Counted from the first letter of the stretch, positions 49,426 through 62,829 are shown. The stretch is 64,000 nt of DNA from Ottelia alismoides (GCA_037367405.1 JAZKJV010010617.1:781501-845500), one strand, 5' to 3'. Translations and numbers: made by a program. The notes: generated by a model from the letters alone, not told the origin.

Positions 49426-50290
49426 ATGGCACCAAAGATAAATGCCCCACTTGCAGACCAATTTGAGATCAACAAAACGATGTTGGCTTACATACATACC
49501 ATCCATGAATAGTTGGCTGAGCAGGTAAACATCCTGGCGAGATTGAAGGATGTGATCTTAGAGATGAAGAATGCACGAGGAGAGAGGAGGGAGGAGGATG
49601 AGCAGTAGAGAGGAGGTGGGAATGGGGGAGGAGATGAGTAGCAGAGAGTAGATCCTGTTGTTGAGCCAGATAAAGTTGTGTCCAAGCTCAAACCTAGAGA
49701 TTCCTATAACCCAGACATAGGACACTCAGTTAAATGGATATAGACTCATGTGGTTCATGAGCATTTCGAGCTTAAGCCCTGACTATTTCCTTCACTCCCC
49801 ATATTCCATGGTCATATTAATGAAGAACATTATATACACCTCCAAAAGTTTGAACGCATATGTGGTACCATGCACTACCCTAACATCCCATTAGATGTAG
49901 TGAAGATGACATCTTTCCCCTTCAACCTTATGGATAAGGCAGTATATTGGATAATCATTTAGGAAGGGTAACTACATCTTGAGAGGAGAAGAGACCAGCT
50001 TCTTTTAGTAGATATTATTACATGGGATGACTGAATTAGATGTGGTCGCTTATAGCTAAATTCTCCCAAATGTCCCAAGAGCATATTTTTGAGCCATGGG
50101 AACACTTTAAGGTTTGATGGAGAAGTGCTCCCATCATGATACACCAAAGACAAGCCTAATGCAAAATATCATTGTGGTTCGAGTTCTGAGAAATAGAGAT
50201 CGGTAGATGCCGCTTGTAGGGGTTCCTATTTCAACAAAGATGGGGATGTCCCAAGGAAGATATTTGAGGAAATGGCGGAGTGCTCTACAA
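49426..50290 (+). pseudogene. gag: gag pseudogene of element C
   Basis: From the ATG at 49426 (MAPKINAPL) one frame runs at least to about 49950, interrupted only by TAG at 49510, 49606, 49639 and 49741 and TGA at 49780. It contains HVVHEHFELKP, FHGHINEEHYIHLQKFERIC and DVVKMTSFPFNLMDKAVYW, close to the gag of element A (VHAHFEMKP, VVKMTAFPFCLQDKALYW). Beyond about 49955 frameshifts set in, though an FEPWEHFKV piece, the PKEDIFEEMAE piece near 50252 and other fragments remain. The start matches element A's gag start in context (MAPTGRGKG). Confidence 0.8.
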
Positions 50291-50359
50291 CTTTATCTTT
50301 TTTCCGCACATTTCAGAAACATCCTTTACCTTCTTCTACACCCCCACATGGCCATCAAC

Positions 50360-51130
50360 ATGATGGCATAATGTGGATAGGGTGGACAGTTATAATATAA
50401 CCATCATCGGGAATCACCTATCCAAAGTTGATATAATTAAAAAGAGATCACAAGAACTAGATAAATTACATGTGATAGAGCAGAGGACAAAGCAGTTGGA
50501 TAAGCTGGATGAGATCACGAAGCATATGGAGCTTCTTATGAGTACCATCAATGCATGCTAGAGTTCTAGTGTTGCATCCGAGACTCCTGCATTTGAGTAG
50601 ACATCCTCTTCCACTTCAGCACAATAGAGTACGGGAGCATCTCCTACAGTTAAGCATTTTTACTGCGTGTAGACTCCAGACCAAGTTCAGCAGCATACTC
50701 CAGCATACATAGTGTTGGACTATCAAGAGCCTCTACATTTTTCAGAGCCACAGTTTCCACCTCCACCTCACATTCAGGAGGTGAATGGTATTTGGATAGA
50801 TCTTGAGCACATCCAAACCTGTCCATCAAGGTAGGGAGGTTCATAGGCCAATCATAGGCCAGTTCAATAGTTTCAGAGAGGTAGACTTACCAACACCCGT
50901 TTAGCCGCATTTTATGTTTCCACCATACTTCTAGACATGGAGACATGGATATGAATAGATGCAGCCTGCTTACTCTTATCAATTTTATTATAAACAACAA
51001 AAAGTATAGTATTCGCATCATCTTCCTCCTCGTTATTAGCAGTCAACATATTCTAGGTAGCAGGAGTCTCCATACTACCAGTCTATGCGACCTCTAGTTG
51101 TTGAGAAAGCAAAGGCACCTTCAATTAATC
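50360..51130 (+). pseudogene. gag C-terminal region of element C
   Basis: The coiled-coil-like frame at 50373-50561 (ITIIGNHLSKVDIIKKRSQE...) is a clear homologue of 6850-6990 in element A, including the internal repeat. A Pro/Gln-rich region follows with HIQEVNGIW (element A: QIQEINGVW) and many stops, mostly TAG. Confidence 0.7.
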
Positions 51131-51889
51131 CCACATTGGATTACCTAACATAGTTGATGAAGAATATGAGCGTCGTCAATTAGAGATTTGATGACCTGAC
51201 AGCCACGAAGACACTCATACCAGTTCAGGTCGAAGCCATTCCCAACAATTTCAGACTCAACAAGGAGCATGTAGCACATCATGATCCAACCAATCCCAAG
51301 ACAGGTATGCCATGTGATTTTTCATGTTTATCCAATCTCATTACGCTCAAGAGTGGTAGGAGATTGCATTTTGTAGCACTAGAGAGATTGGGCAATAAAT
51401 TTTTTGATCGAGCATCATCTACTTCCTCACCTTCTTCAGCTACTGAACATAGATCTAGAGTTGCAGTCTGTGGAGGAGCACCACCATCACCATCCACCAA
51501 AAAAATCCAAAAGAAAATAATAAGAGATGTAGAGTTGAGTCAGCTTTGGAGGAGAACATTCCCATTATAGAGTCTTCTTCATTAGCAGCAAACAGAACAA
51601 TCTTGGTTATTTTCCTTCTTCTTTACCTATTATGGATGATATAGTACATAATGATTATTATCATACATATGTACATGCTGATTCAGAAGTTAATAAAAAG
51701 GATGTTGTTTATGATTATGTTTCTTTTCCCAAAGCATTAAACAAAAGCAAGAATATTATTAAATTAAATAGAACACTTTATGATCTAGGAGTGGTTGATA
51801 TACTTCATAACTTTTTTCTTGAAATGCCACTCCTGAAGGCCATGGAATGCATGCTTGTTGTAAAGAGAGGATTAAAGTAAGCATGTACT
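51131..51889 (+). pseudogene. Pre-protease linker of element C
   Basis: MKNMSVVN, FDDLTATKTLIPVQVEA and NLITLKSGRR match 7645-7830 of A. A later open frame 51632-51880 (NKSKNIIKLNRTLYDLGVVD, then PLLKAMECM) corresponds to the region just before the protease in A (PLMKALEYM). Confidence 0.65.
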
Positions 51890-52130
51890 ACTAAGCGTCA
51901 ATCAAAGAAGAATCGGCGCAAGAGAATTGAGAAGCATATTTTGACCATGGCCATAATTCATGTCATCAGCAACCTCTCACCTAAAAAAGAAAGACAATGC
52001 AGTACCTCACATTCGATGTCACATTTATTATCAAGTGTGTGATCATACTCTACTCCACAGCAGATCCTCCATCAATATCATGCCAACCTCGCTACTCAAA
52101 GAGTTTGGGTCAGGGCCTCTTAGATCCACT
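51890..52130 (+). pseudogene. Protease of element C, upstream half
   Basis: KHILTMAIIHVISNL and LLHSRSSINIMP then SLLKEFGSGPLRST match the protease of A. The active-site Asp has become His (H-S-R in place of D-S/T-G), so the enzyme would be dead without the insertion. The gene is cut at 52130 by the Copia LTR and resumes at 62430. Confidence 0.8.
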
Positions 52131-54777
52131 TGTTGGACATACAAGCCCACGACAAGCAATTACACAATAAATGTTATTTCAAATATCATTCCCATATCTG
52201 AAATGAAGAATAACTAATTTACATAATAGGTCCCTCAGTAGAATTAGGGTTATGTACCATGTCCATCTTAATGATCATACAGTTCTTGATTCAATTGTTG
52301 AATCATAGAGGGTGGTGCTTGGATCAATTTCTAAAGAGTTATCTTGGGACTCATCAAGTACCATCAAATGATTGTTGAGAGAGGATCTCTAAGCTGAGAA
52401 GAAGATGACAATCCTTTTTCTAAATGTTGATATCTAACCGACCTCTTGATGCAGGTCCTCTGCATAGGAAAAGAGATTAAGAAGTGTTAGATAAGTTAGG
52501 TCAAAGAGTTGACTTAAGGAGATCGAGATAACCAAAGACCTTTGTCGTACGCTGTCACGAGATAGGCACACATCCTCTGACCCAAGACAGATGTATTACT
52601 ATATGTATAAGTATGTATATTTTGCAGATCAATAGGTTGATGACCTAACCAAGGAATATACACCGGCACATTGGTGTGCAAGCAAGGGCATATGACTAAT
52701 ACGATCTCTGAAAGGGAACATACAGGTTCATTACTTAATCGAAAGACATGATCTCAATCATAAGATATTGGGACGAATCAAATTCTGCACACGGTTGTTT
52801 CACTTTCAAAGCTTGACCGAATTTGTAGGTTTGATATATGCTTTTGGAAAGTATATGAACAACACCTGGGTATGATATATGCTTTTGGAAATCATATCAT
52901 CGATACCGACTCTCAATGATCAAATGAGAAAGTTAATGATAAAACCCTGAAGAAAATAGTCTAAATAGATCTAAAACTTCAGGTTTCTTCTTGGTTTTCC
53001 TGTATGCATGATGTACAGGTATTAGGAATACCTGAGGATGATGTGATCATAAACGATTATATAACCATGACGCTTCCATTTGTAGGGAGTGATGAAATGG
53101 GTCTTGATTTTAGTGACTCCTCTTAGTAAAGAAGTGATTTGATCTTGGTCCAAATATTGGACATTTATCTGAGTGTGATTCATACGCAATGAGAAGATTA
53201 GATTTGTGGTCTTGATTAATCAAGCATCTTGGGGAGGTCTGCAAGATCTGGATTTGAGATGGGATCTCAATATCCAAGTCACTATATGTGGATCAATACA
53301 ATCGTAGTGTCCTTGTCTCCAAGTATTCACGAAGAAAATGCATTATCCTTAAAGGAGTTAATGGATGATTTCACTGTTGATATATGTATCCGAACATTGA
53401 GAAAATTGGTTGACTAAATGTGACCAAATTATCATGAATAGTATGAATTTGATTCATATTATAAGGAAATTTATCTAAGATTATTAAATTTGGTTAATTA
53501 TTAACGATGTGAATGATATGAATGCGATTCATATTATTTGAGCACATGAGAATAAAGATCCAAGACGATTAAATGTGATTTTATTATCATGGATATGAAT
53601 AATATGGATATCACTATCCATATTAATCATATATATTATAAATGGGATTATAATATATAAGAGAGAGCCTACAGTTATTTATATTTGTTAATTAATTATG
53701 ATGTGAATTGGATTCGCATTGGATGATTAATTGAAAATATAATTTACATTTTGTTTTGGGATGTGAATATGATTCACAATTTTCCAATGTCATGATTGCA
53801 ATATTAATAAGATAATTAAGAATTATATTTGTGAGATAATTTACAACAAATTTTATTGTAAATCTTGAAGATATCATGAGATAATGAGATGTCATGAAAT
53901 AATTGACCTATTCCATCATGAGAGGGTAGACATCCACCAACATCCATTGGGATTGAGTGATCGTCCCCTCCCCCCCATTTTAGGGGATAGGGTTAATCTT
54001 CTCATTATCTCCTAGATTGATTAATTAATTTGATTAGAAATTAATTTATATTGATTTTATTAATATATATATATACTAATTTTATTGAAATAAATTATTG
54101 GTGTATTTCTACAACAACATCATGCCCTCGAAAGGAACACAAATCAATTTCATCCATTGATTTTGTGTGTCCATGGATTGAGATCTATAGACTCCCGAAA
54201 CCATATATAAGAAGAGGCCTCCTTTTCTATTCCATTTACATCAACAATTACTATATCTCTCTCTCATTCTCTACATGCCAAGTCTCTCTCTATCTCTCTC
54301 ATTGTGACCGTCCACCAAGGAGCCTTTGAGAGTCAACATTGATGCATCATCATCGTTATGTTGCCAGATTTTTTTCTCGTGGATCTATGTATCCTTTGGT
54401 GCACCTCACTCATGAAGAATACGTTGGATATCATGTGACAATATCTGGAGATTCATCTATTGGATCACCAACATAGATTGCGAGGAGCACATGTCTCAAC
54501 AATGGGCTTGCAAGTATCTCCTTCATTGGATCAAACTTGAGACAGGGTTCTCTTTGTTTAGAAATTGATCACAACCATGCTTCAAGTGGTAAACCTAATA
54601 CTTAATTTTAGTTTAATTGAAATAATCCAAGAAGTGTTCTTGGATCATGTGCTTTCATCGGTTAAAAAATTTAAATTCCATTTCCCCGAGCAACTAGTTC
54701 GACTAGTAGCTCCCGATTGTATACGATGTGATCCACATACTTCCATGATGCACTTAAGGATTTTATCATACCCTCCA
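52131..54777 (+). repeat. 5' LTR of the Copia element
   Basis: Homologous to the solo LTR at 34004-36528 and to the 3' LTR. It ends CCCTCCA, one base before the primer site. TATATAA at 54204-54210 is the conserved TATA position. Confidence 0.85.
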
Positions 54778-54778
54778 G

Positions 54779-54790
54779 TGGTATAAGAGC
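54779..54790 (+). other. Primer-binding site of the Copia element
   Basis: TGGTATAAGAGC differs at one base from the TGGTATCAGAGC complementary to initiator tRNA-Met. Confidence 0.8.
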
Positions 54791-57700
54791 CTTAGGTTGG
54801 AGGTTTTACATACAATTCATAATCTTAGGAAGACTTGGGCTCATTAGGGTTTGTGAAATTTCGTCGCATTTCATTTTCGCATCCCTATCTTGTGATTATT
54901 TTCGTACCTATTTAAACTATTTAAATACAAAATTATAACTTGGATAATGTTCCCCATTAATTAGGAAACTGTGGGATTTTAGTTTGCGTGATTTGGAATC
55001 TAATTGCTCAAGATATGATCATTTTAATGAACATATATCCACTGTTTGGATCGCGAATCTTTACGTAATTAAAAAGTTAGTTACTATTTTTAAATGTATA
55101 GACATGCATGCTAATCACTTAGGTTCTGTTAAATCAAATCATCAAACTTTTACATGATTTGGATTTAAATTGGTTGAGATATGCTAATTTTAGTGAGGGT
55201 CACTGCTGGAAATTACATTCGTAATCAAGAACCTTGTCATTGTCATTTAGTAAATTAGAGAAATTAATGATTAATGTTCTAAAATAATTATGGATAAATA
55301 TTTGAAAAATATTTGATGATAATTATTTCCTTAAATGGCATTGCGTTAACCAATAATTGATGAGATATGATCTAGATCTCAAATTGGTTATATGATCTAC
55401 TTTCTAACAACCAAAGTTTCTTGAATAGGATTGGGAATTAGTTTAGTAAATTTTCTTATAATCAAAATAATTTTGATTATTACAATATGGTATAATTTCG
55501 GTTCAAAAACCGATTATGATCTCAAGTACAAAGTGATCAATTTGACATTATCCTTGCTCAAGACGGATATGGTGTCAAGTCGAGGAGCGTTGGGGTAGCA
55601 GGTTGCTCCGTGAGCAGTCTGTCCCACTCCCATCAATACTGGCCATGATAGAGGATAGGGATGGGATAATTCTTGAGAGATCATGATATTTTTCTAATAT
55701 TAAAATTACAAATAAAACATATTTGAGATAGTACCATATTTCAAGTAACAATAAAGAATGTTTGTTGGATATTAATTGGATCATTGATTTAATGTGATTA
55801 TATTGATTGGAATCCTAAGAAAATCAAAACAGTCAATTATAAATAGAGTTGTATTTCCCATGGAAGAATTAATCGTAATGAATATGATTCATAATGGTGA
55901 ATTAGAATTTGAATATGAGGACGAGGAGGATCACATAAGTGATATCTGTGGTCTCCCACCAAGGCAAAGGGCTTCGTCGCTAGGGATTTGTATGTAGGAG
56001 ATGCATGTCCGAAGTGATAACTCATGCAAACAAGCACATCTGGATCGAGTTCTTTACTTCTTGAAAGAGTAAGGACGTATGCGTAGTGACCCCAATAGTC
56101 CTCATATTATTGGGGCCATATTGGATTGCGCATAGCAAGTTGTAATCTTGTTGACGGTTGGTTCAAGTAATGACGGGTCAACATCATATAGGGGTGGTGG
56201 GTCCAAGTGTTAAAGACCAAATTGGGAATGCAAGTTGGACATGCAATGCAGAATGTGTGCGTACTTCTTTTTATCTGAGTTGTAAGTTCTCAAATTATTG
56301 GGATGTAACAAAGGTAAGAAGAAGATACCATATCTTGCTTAAGATATAATGGTGAGTATATCTCTTAATTGAAAGTGATTAAGGGAATGAACTTTTAGTG
56401 TTGACAATGCAAGATAACTTTGATATAAAAACTCCTAAATCAAAGTAAAATATATATTTATATACAATTATGCAAATTTCTTATTTCGGATAATCCTCAT
56501 TAAACCCACTCAATGTTATACTCCATGATAACGAGTAAAATATCATGGATTTGATCCATGATCAAGATATTGTACTTGCAGTTGGATACATAATGTATGT
56601 GGTTGCAATGTACAAGTTTTCGCATAATAATGTGGAATGACAGTTAAATGGACAACAGGACAACAACCTAGGATTTGTATGTCTCCATAGTCTAGATCTC
56701 TTATCGAATGTACTTTGGAAGTGACATGTCGAGGATGATTGCAATTGTCAAATAATCCTTATGAAAAATCTAAGAAGATGTTCTGGCAGACATATGTGCT
56801 CTTGACATTAATCATGAATGACATAGTTCACTACGTTATATAGAATGGCAGCTCAATAAGAGATAATGTATTCAAAATGTTTGAGTTCCTACCCAAACCA
56901 AAGTCCGTAAGACCTAACGATGTATGTAGATATTATGAGTGTCATCATTCTACTATCTATGCTCAAATCATTCATGAAGCTTCATAATATTCATATTGTA
57001 TGAAGTGAATGAAGCATGTATAAATGTTGAAATACTCTTATATTGAAATCTTTTGAATTAACATAAGAGATCCATTGTCTTAAGCAATGGTTGTTTATAG
57101 ATAAAAGGAGGGCAGTGAAAGCATTAGTCAGACCTAAGTTAGAAGGAAAGTCATAGAGTTGTTTGTACTTTTATGGTTTCCATACATATGACATCCAAAG
57201 AGTTGGATGAATGCAATACTACAATAAGTTGATACATTATTAGTATGACTATTAAATCTATCTAGAATCCATAGAGAAGGACTCGAATAATGCATCGGAA
57301 TAATCTATATAATTTACATTTGATCTTTGAAATCTATTTTCTTATTATATAAGATCAAAGTTTGATATTTTTTGTCATTCTTCTAATAACACTTGCAATT
57401 GGTTGCATATGTTTTAGAAGACTGAAAAATTTTGATCTTAAAGTTTAATGGTCAACTACATGGATACTAATGGAATTTTTGCAATAATCTCTATTGAACA
57501 TGTAAACTTCATATTTTCAGTTGGAGAACCCTTAGTCTTAAGAATGTCTCTATGACCTTGATATAAGATTGCATTCATTTTATTTCTAAATGTTGGAAAT
57601 AGACATGAATTCTGGAATAGATCTATCCTAAAAAGTTTTGATGGATATATTTCATATAGTAATCTGTCATCTAAAGGACTCTACTAAATTAGAAAATTGA
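54791..57700 (+). pseudogene. Leader and gag/protease region of the Copia element, unreadable
   Basis: Gag and protease must lie here, but no motif is secure. A 67-codon frame (55794-55997) with FEYEDEEDHISDI and a possible decayed zinc-knuckle stretch near 56920 (CRYYECHHST) are the only hints. Frames are very short. Confidence 0.35.
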
Positions 57701-57719
57701 TGAAATGTTCATTAACTTT

Positions 57720-58380
57720 TCTAATACTAAAAATTCAAAATCTTAAAAGATCAATAGGAGGATGAAGATCATTTGACAATGATCTGACATCAAGTCTTGA
57801 TGTCTGTTGATGAGATCAATGAAGTCGTAAGAGATGAAAATTTAGAAATTCTAAAATTTCAAATCTTACATACTTGTGACTATTGTATTCAAAAGTAGAA
57901 ATTATCCAATGCACCCTTCTCTGGTCATTATGTAAGATGCTAAGGTATTCAAGACCTCATACATATTGATGTATGTGGATCATCTATATTAAAATAAACA
58001 TTAGTGATATGTGATATCAATTGATGATTATTTGTGATATGAGATTTCTTCCCTTCACCATAGAAACCGTTGAATTGTTCAAAGATTTCACAATTTTGGT
58101 TTAGAACTAAAGTTTGAAGAATAAAGAAATGAATTGGTCTAACCTAGGTAGCAAGTACTTATTAGATGAGATCAAGGAATACCTTAAGGAGATATGAATA
58201 TCATTCCTATCTCACTCCTCCTAATACACATAAACACAATAAAGTTGTAGGGAGATGCAATTGGATAATGTATGACATGATTTAATAAATAATGAATCTT
58301 AACACAATTACCTCTTAGTTTCTAGGTATATATGTAGTAGAGGCTACAAGATATATCCTTAATAATATTCCATGCAAGTA
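57720..58380 (+). pseudogene. Integrase domain of the Copia element
   Basis: The pre-integrase region ends with NAPFSGHY (canonical KAPFTGH), followed by QDLIHIDVCGS, which holds the first catalytic Asp of the DDE core. KEYLKEI and a decayed copy of the MVRSMMSF-type helix (near 58265) follow. Stops in every frame. The order integrase-then-RT identifies the Copia superfamily. Confidence 0.7.
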
Positions 58381-58789
58381 AGCTAGAATCTAGCACTAGA
58401 GAGCGCTACTTCATTAGGAAAGTATAGGACGGTATTGGATACCTACTTTATGACCTTGAGATTCTTAAAAGATCTCATATCTGAGAATGTGATTCTTAAA
58501 AGACGACTCTCTTGAGAATCAAGATGAAAATGAAGTTAACTCATTTAATCTTGAGAAGATGCTGAGGCTCATGAAATCAAAAAATAAAAGAACAATTAAC
58601 GATGAAACACTAATACCTCTTCAAATGAATATGAGGATGTATTCCATGTGTCAGTAAAGTCTGACAATGATCTGACTTCATGTGATGAAGCTTTTGAAGA
58701 TCATGACATGAAGTTGGATGTTAGAAATAAAAGTCTATAGTAGACTTCATATATAAGTGTTGTATATGGACCCTCGAGGATCCACCAAT

Positions 58790-59480
58790 AAGGGAAAAAC
58801 CCGTTGAGGTGTAAATGGATCTTCAAGAGAAAGCGGAAATCTGATGAGAAGGTAGAGACCAAGAAAGAAGAGTTTGTATCCACAAGATACAAATTAAAGA
58901 GAAAGACATCACTTGCGATGAGACTTGCTCTTCAGTGACCATGCTTGAATACATCAGAATATTGCTATAGCTGAACAACTTGACATTGACATCTTCAAGA
59001 TGGAAGTTGAGATTACATTCCTCTTTGAATACCTCTCTGATGATATTCATATGAAGTAGACCCAGGGCTTCATGGTTGAGTAAAGAAAGATGTGCAATCT
59101 TAAGAAACACCATCTATGGACTCGAATAAGCTTCTTGTACTTGGAATATAGGATTTGATGAAATTATAAAGGTTATGATTTCAGATAGAATCTTAATGTA
59201 CCATGTGAAGCTTAGTGAGAGTATCATTGTGTTCATTATGCTAAGTGTAGATGATAACCTAATCAGTTAAAATGATATAAGGTTGAAAATGAGTGTTTTA
59301 TAATCTGGTTGTTCCATAACTTGAAATACGATTTTAAGGATACCTCTTAGATCGTAGTTCTGAAGTTGTTCAAAAGTAAGGAGAACAGGGTATTGAGACC
59401 ATCACATTTATAATACACCTTGGTCATATTCCATTTTTGGAAAATTCTAAGAAAGGCTTCTTTTCTTTAAGGTATGATAC
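58790..59480 (+). pseudogene. Reverse transcriptase domain of the Copia element
   Basis: LRCKWIFKRKRKSDEKVE (near 58801) is the Copia RT start, then VTMLEYIRILL, then a KHHLWT piece (near 59105) where KSIYGLKQ is expected. IVFIMLSVDDN (59229-59261) holds the YVDD box as S-V-D-D (59244-59255). KKGFFSLRYDTDLSK follows at about 59452. Several frames are needed. Confidence 0.72.
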
Positions 59481-60087
59481 TGATCTATCTAAGGGGATAA
59501 CACCCAAGCAGTTGAGGAAGTGAATGCTAAAGCTACTTTCCCTTGTGCACCAGTTACAAAAGGCTGAGTTTATGCTAGATGTGTACAAAAGTCAGATCTC
59601 TACCATGCATTGGGTGTAGTAAACTATTACTAATCCTACTATGGAAATAAAACACTTGATTGCAGTAATAACAATATCTTCAAAGAGGACAAGATTTTTG
59701 AGATAGTGATCTCAAAGGCTTATCTTCAAGAACTTAAGATTTTATAGATATCATCTAAAAGGTCTTAACTGCAGATACCTTAGGAGATAGAGATCTCGAG
59801 GAATAATGGTATTCTGATAAGGATTATGGAAATAGATGTTATAATAATTATTAAGTTGTAGTATCAAGGACACTACAACTGACAAAACTGAGTAGTGGAT
59901 GCATAAGATGCAATATTTGCATTGGATGCGAGCATTGTTATTGAGGGATGTGCAAGTTCTGTACAAGGACTTGGCGTAGTCTCTCAGGAACAGAGTGACT
60001 GATCAGCTCTCCTAGATATATTAAATAGCCTATGATCGTCACATGAGTGTGGATTTATGATTATCCCATTAATAGCTGTTTGGACTA
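59481..60087 (+). pseudogene. RNase H end of the Copia element
   Basis: Continues from RT; a degenerate equivalent of the Copia RNase H start lies near 59590-59660. Beyond that the frames are too broken to trace. Ends just before the purine tract at 60089. Confidence 0.45.
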
Positions 60088-60088
60088 G

Positions 60089-60096
60089 TGGGAGAT
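60089..60096 (+). other. Polypurine tract of the Copia element
   Basis: GTGGGAGA one base before the LTR, the common Copia arrangement. Confidence 0.6.
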
Positions 60097-60097
60097 T

Positions 60098-62429
60098 TTT
60101 TGACATGCAAGGCCATGGCGAGCCATTATGAAATATATATTATTGCAAATATCATTTCGTAATCTAAAATGAAGAATAACTAATTTTCATAATAGGTCCT
60201 TTAATACAATTAGGGTGATGTACCATGGCCATATTACTGATCATATAGTAGTTAATTCAATTGTTGAATCATAGAGGATGGTTCTTGGATGAATATATAA
60301 AGAGTTAGATTGAGTACTCATCAAGAACAATCAAATGAGTTAAAGAGAGGATCTCCAGCATGAGAATGAGATGGCAATCCTTTATCTAAAGGTTGATATC
60401 TAACCGACCTCTTGATGAAGATTCTCTACATAGGAATAGAGATTCGGATATGTTAGATAAGTTAGGTAAAGAGTTGACTTAACGAGATCAAGATAACCAA
60501 ATGCCTATGTTGTATGTTGTTATTATATAAGCGCACATCCTCTAATTGGAGAAAGATGTGTTACTATATGTCTATGTACATTTGGCACACCAATAAGTCG
60601 ATGATATAACCAAGGTCTATACATTGACGTACTGGTGTGCATGCAAGGGCATATGAGTAATACGATCTCTCAAAATGATCATACAGGTTCATTATTCAAT
60701 CAAAAGAGATGAGCACACTCATAAGATATTTGGAAGAATTAAATTCTATGCATGCTCGTCTCTCTTTGGAAGCTTGATTGAATGTTTAGGTCTGATATAT
60801 GTTTTTGGAAAGTATATGATCAACACCTAGGTATGATATATGCTTTTGGAAAGCTTATGATCGATACCGACTCTCAAAGATCAAACGAGAAAAATAATGA
60901 TTAAACCCTGAAGAAGACAACCTAAATAGATCTAAAACTTGGGTTTGTTCTTGGTCTTCCATTATGCAGGACGTACATTTATTAGGACTACTTGAAAGAG
61001 GTCATGGATAATTTCACAATTGATATATGTATCCAAGCATTGAGAAAAATGGATAATTAAATGTGATTTAGTTATCATGAATAGTACAATTTTATTCATA
61101 TAATAAGGAGAGTTATCTAAGATAATTAAATGTGATTTAATTATCAAAGATGTGAATGATATGAATGTGATTCATATTATCTGTGCACATGAGAATAGAG
61201 ATCCAAGATGATTAAATGTGATTTAAATATCAAGGACATGAATAATATGGATAACACTATCTATATAATCATATATATTATAAATGTAATTTATAATATA
61301 TAAGAGAGAGCCTATTGTGATTTATATTTATTTATTAATTATTGATGTGAATTGATTCACATCTGATGATTAATTGAAATTATAATTTACATTTTATTTT
61401 GGGATGTGAATGTGATTCACAAATTTCAAATGACATGATTGCAATATTCGTATGTTAATTATGAAGTATTTTTGTGAGATAATTTACAAAAAATGTTGTT
61501 GTAAATCTTTAAGATATCATGAGAATAATGAGATCTCATGAGATAATTGACCCATTCCACAATGAGAGGGTGGACATCCACCAACATCCATTGGGATTGA
61601 GTGGTCGTCCCCCACCCCTTTAGGGGATATGGTCAATCTTCTCATTAATTCCAAGATTGACTAATTAATTTGATTTGAAATTAATTTATATTGATTTATC
61701 AATATATATTAATTTAAAATAAATTAATTGTTGTTCTGTATCTACAACAACATCATGGCCATTGAAAGAAACACAAATCAATAGAAACACAAATCAATCT
61801 CATCCATTGATTTTGTGTGTCCAAGGATTGAGATCCATAGTCTCCGAAAACTCTATATAAGAAGAGACACCCTTTGCTCTTCCATATACATCAAAAATTG
61901 CTCTCCCTCTATCTCATTCTCTACACGCCAAGTCTCTCTCTAAACCTCTTATTGTGGCCGTCCACCATGGAGCCCTATAGAGTCGCCATCACCGCAACAT
62001 CGTCCTTATGCTGCCATATTGTTTGCTCGTGGATCTCCGTCTCCTACGGTGCACCTCAACTCTGAAGAAGATGGTGGATCTTGTATGAAGAGATGGAGAA
62101 TCGCCTCTTGGATCATCAACATGGATTGTGAGGAGCACACATCTTACCAATGTGCTCCCAAGCGTCTCATTCGTTGAATCGAACTTAAGACAGGAGGTCA
62201 CTTCGCTTAGAGACTTGATCGTAACCATGCTTCAAGAGGTAAACCTATTACTTGTTTGTGGTTTAGATGAAATAATCCAGGAAGTGTTCTTGGATCATGT
62301 GATTTCATCGGATTAAAAATTTTAAATTATACTTCCCCTGAGCAACTAGTTCAACTAGTCGCTTCCAATCACATACGATGCAATCGTCGCCCTTTTGTGA
62401 TGCGCTTAAGGATCTTCCCATATCCTTCA
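60098..62429 (+). repeat. 3' LTR of the Copia element
   Basis: Starts as TTTTTGACAT where TGTTGGACAT is expected and ends CCTTCA. It lacks about 350 bases present in the 5' LTR (around 53010-53340, compared with 60975-61010). TATATAA at 61854-61860. Confidence 0.83.
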
Positions 62430-62800
62430 CCACCTTAATGATCCTTCAGTTTGCTGATAGATCGATCAAGAGGTCGAGGGGCATTTTTAAGGATGTTATC
62501 TTAATGGTGCAAGTAATGAAATTCCTAATGGACTTCATTATTTTGGACATGACACCTCAGCACCATTACTCCATACCCATTCATACTTCCTCAATTGTTT
62601 CTTATAATAGCCACATTGGTTGTAGATTATGGTATTGGAGTGATAACCTTTCACTCCCACAGTGACAAGGTTGATATAGAGATGATTCTGGATTCAAAGT
62701 TGTCATCACAACATCAGATGAGAGAGCCCATGCTACACCTGAGTAGGAGGACAATGATTTTCTAGCTGAGATCAGAGATAGATTTGTTTGCATATTACAT
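62430..62800 (+). pseudogene. Protease of element C, downstream half
   Basis: Directly after the Copia duplication the frame reads LMILQFADRSIKRSRGIF and FIILDM, equivalent to MILQFVDKSVKRPRG and FVVLDM in element A, continuing exactly where the upstream half stops. After frameshifts VVDYGIGVITF and EDNDFLAEIRDRFVC match the end of A's protease and the start of its linker. Confidence 0.82.
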
Positions 62801-62829
62801 TGATACCTTGGAAATCCTTTCTCGAATGG

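Larger units (their letters stand above)
52131..62429 (+). mobile_element. Full-length decayed Ty1/Copia retrotransposon
   Basis: LTRs 52131-54777 (2647 bases, from TGTTGGACAT) and 60098-62429 (2332 bases), primer site TGGTATAAGAGC at 54779 (tRNA-Met type, one change from TGGTATCAGAGC), purine tract GTGGGAGA at 60089, and flanking CCACT (52126-52130) and CCACC (62430-62434), differing at one base. Pol has the Copia order with integrase before RT, which separates it from the Gypsy elements. All domains are riddled with stops. Confidence 0.88.
44108..62800 (+). mobile_element. Element C: Athila-like retrotransposon split by a Copia element
   Basis: 5' LTR about 44108-47689, primer site 47692, gag and protease to 52130, then protease again from 62430 to about 62800. 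The 10.3 kb between is a Copia element with its own target duplication. RT and the 3' LTR are not found before the window end, so C either continues past 64000 or is truncated near 62830. Confidence 0.8.

Noticed and set aside
58823..59113. 96-codon minus-strand ORF
   Set aside because: It is the antisense shadow of the Copia RT domain, which explains the sequence better on the plus strand.
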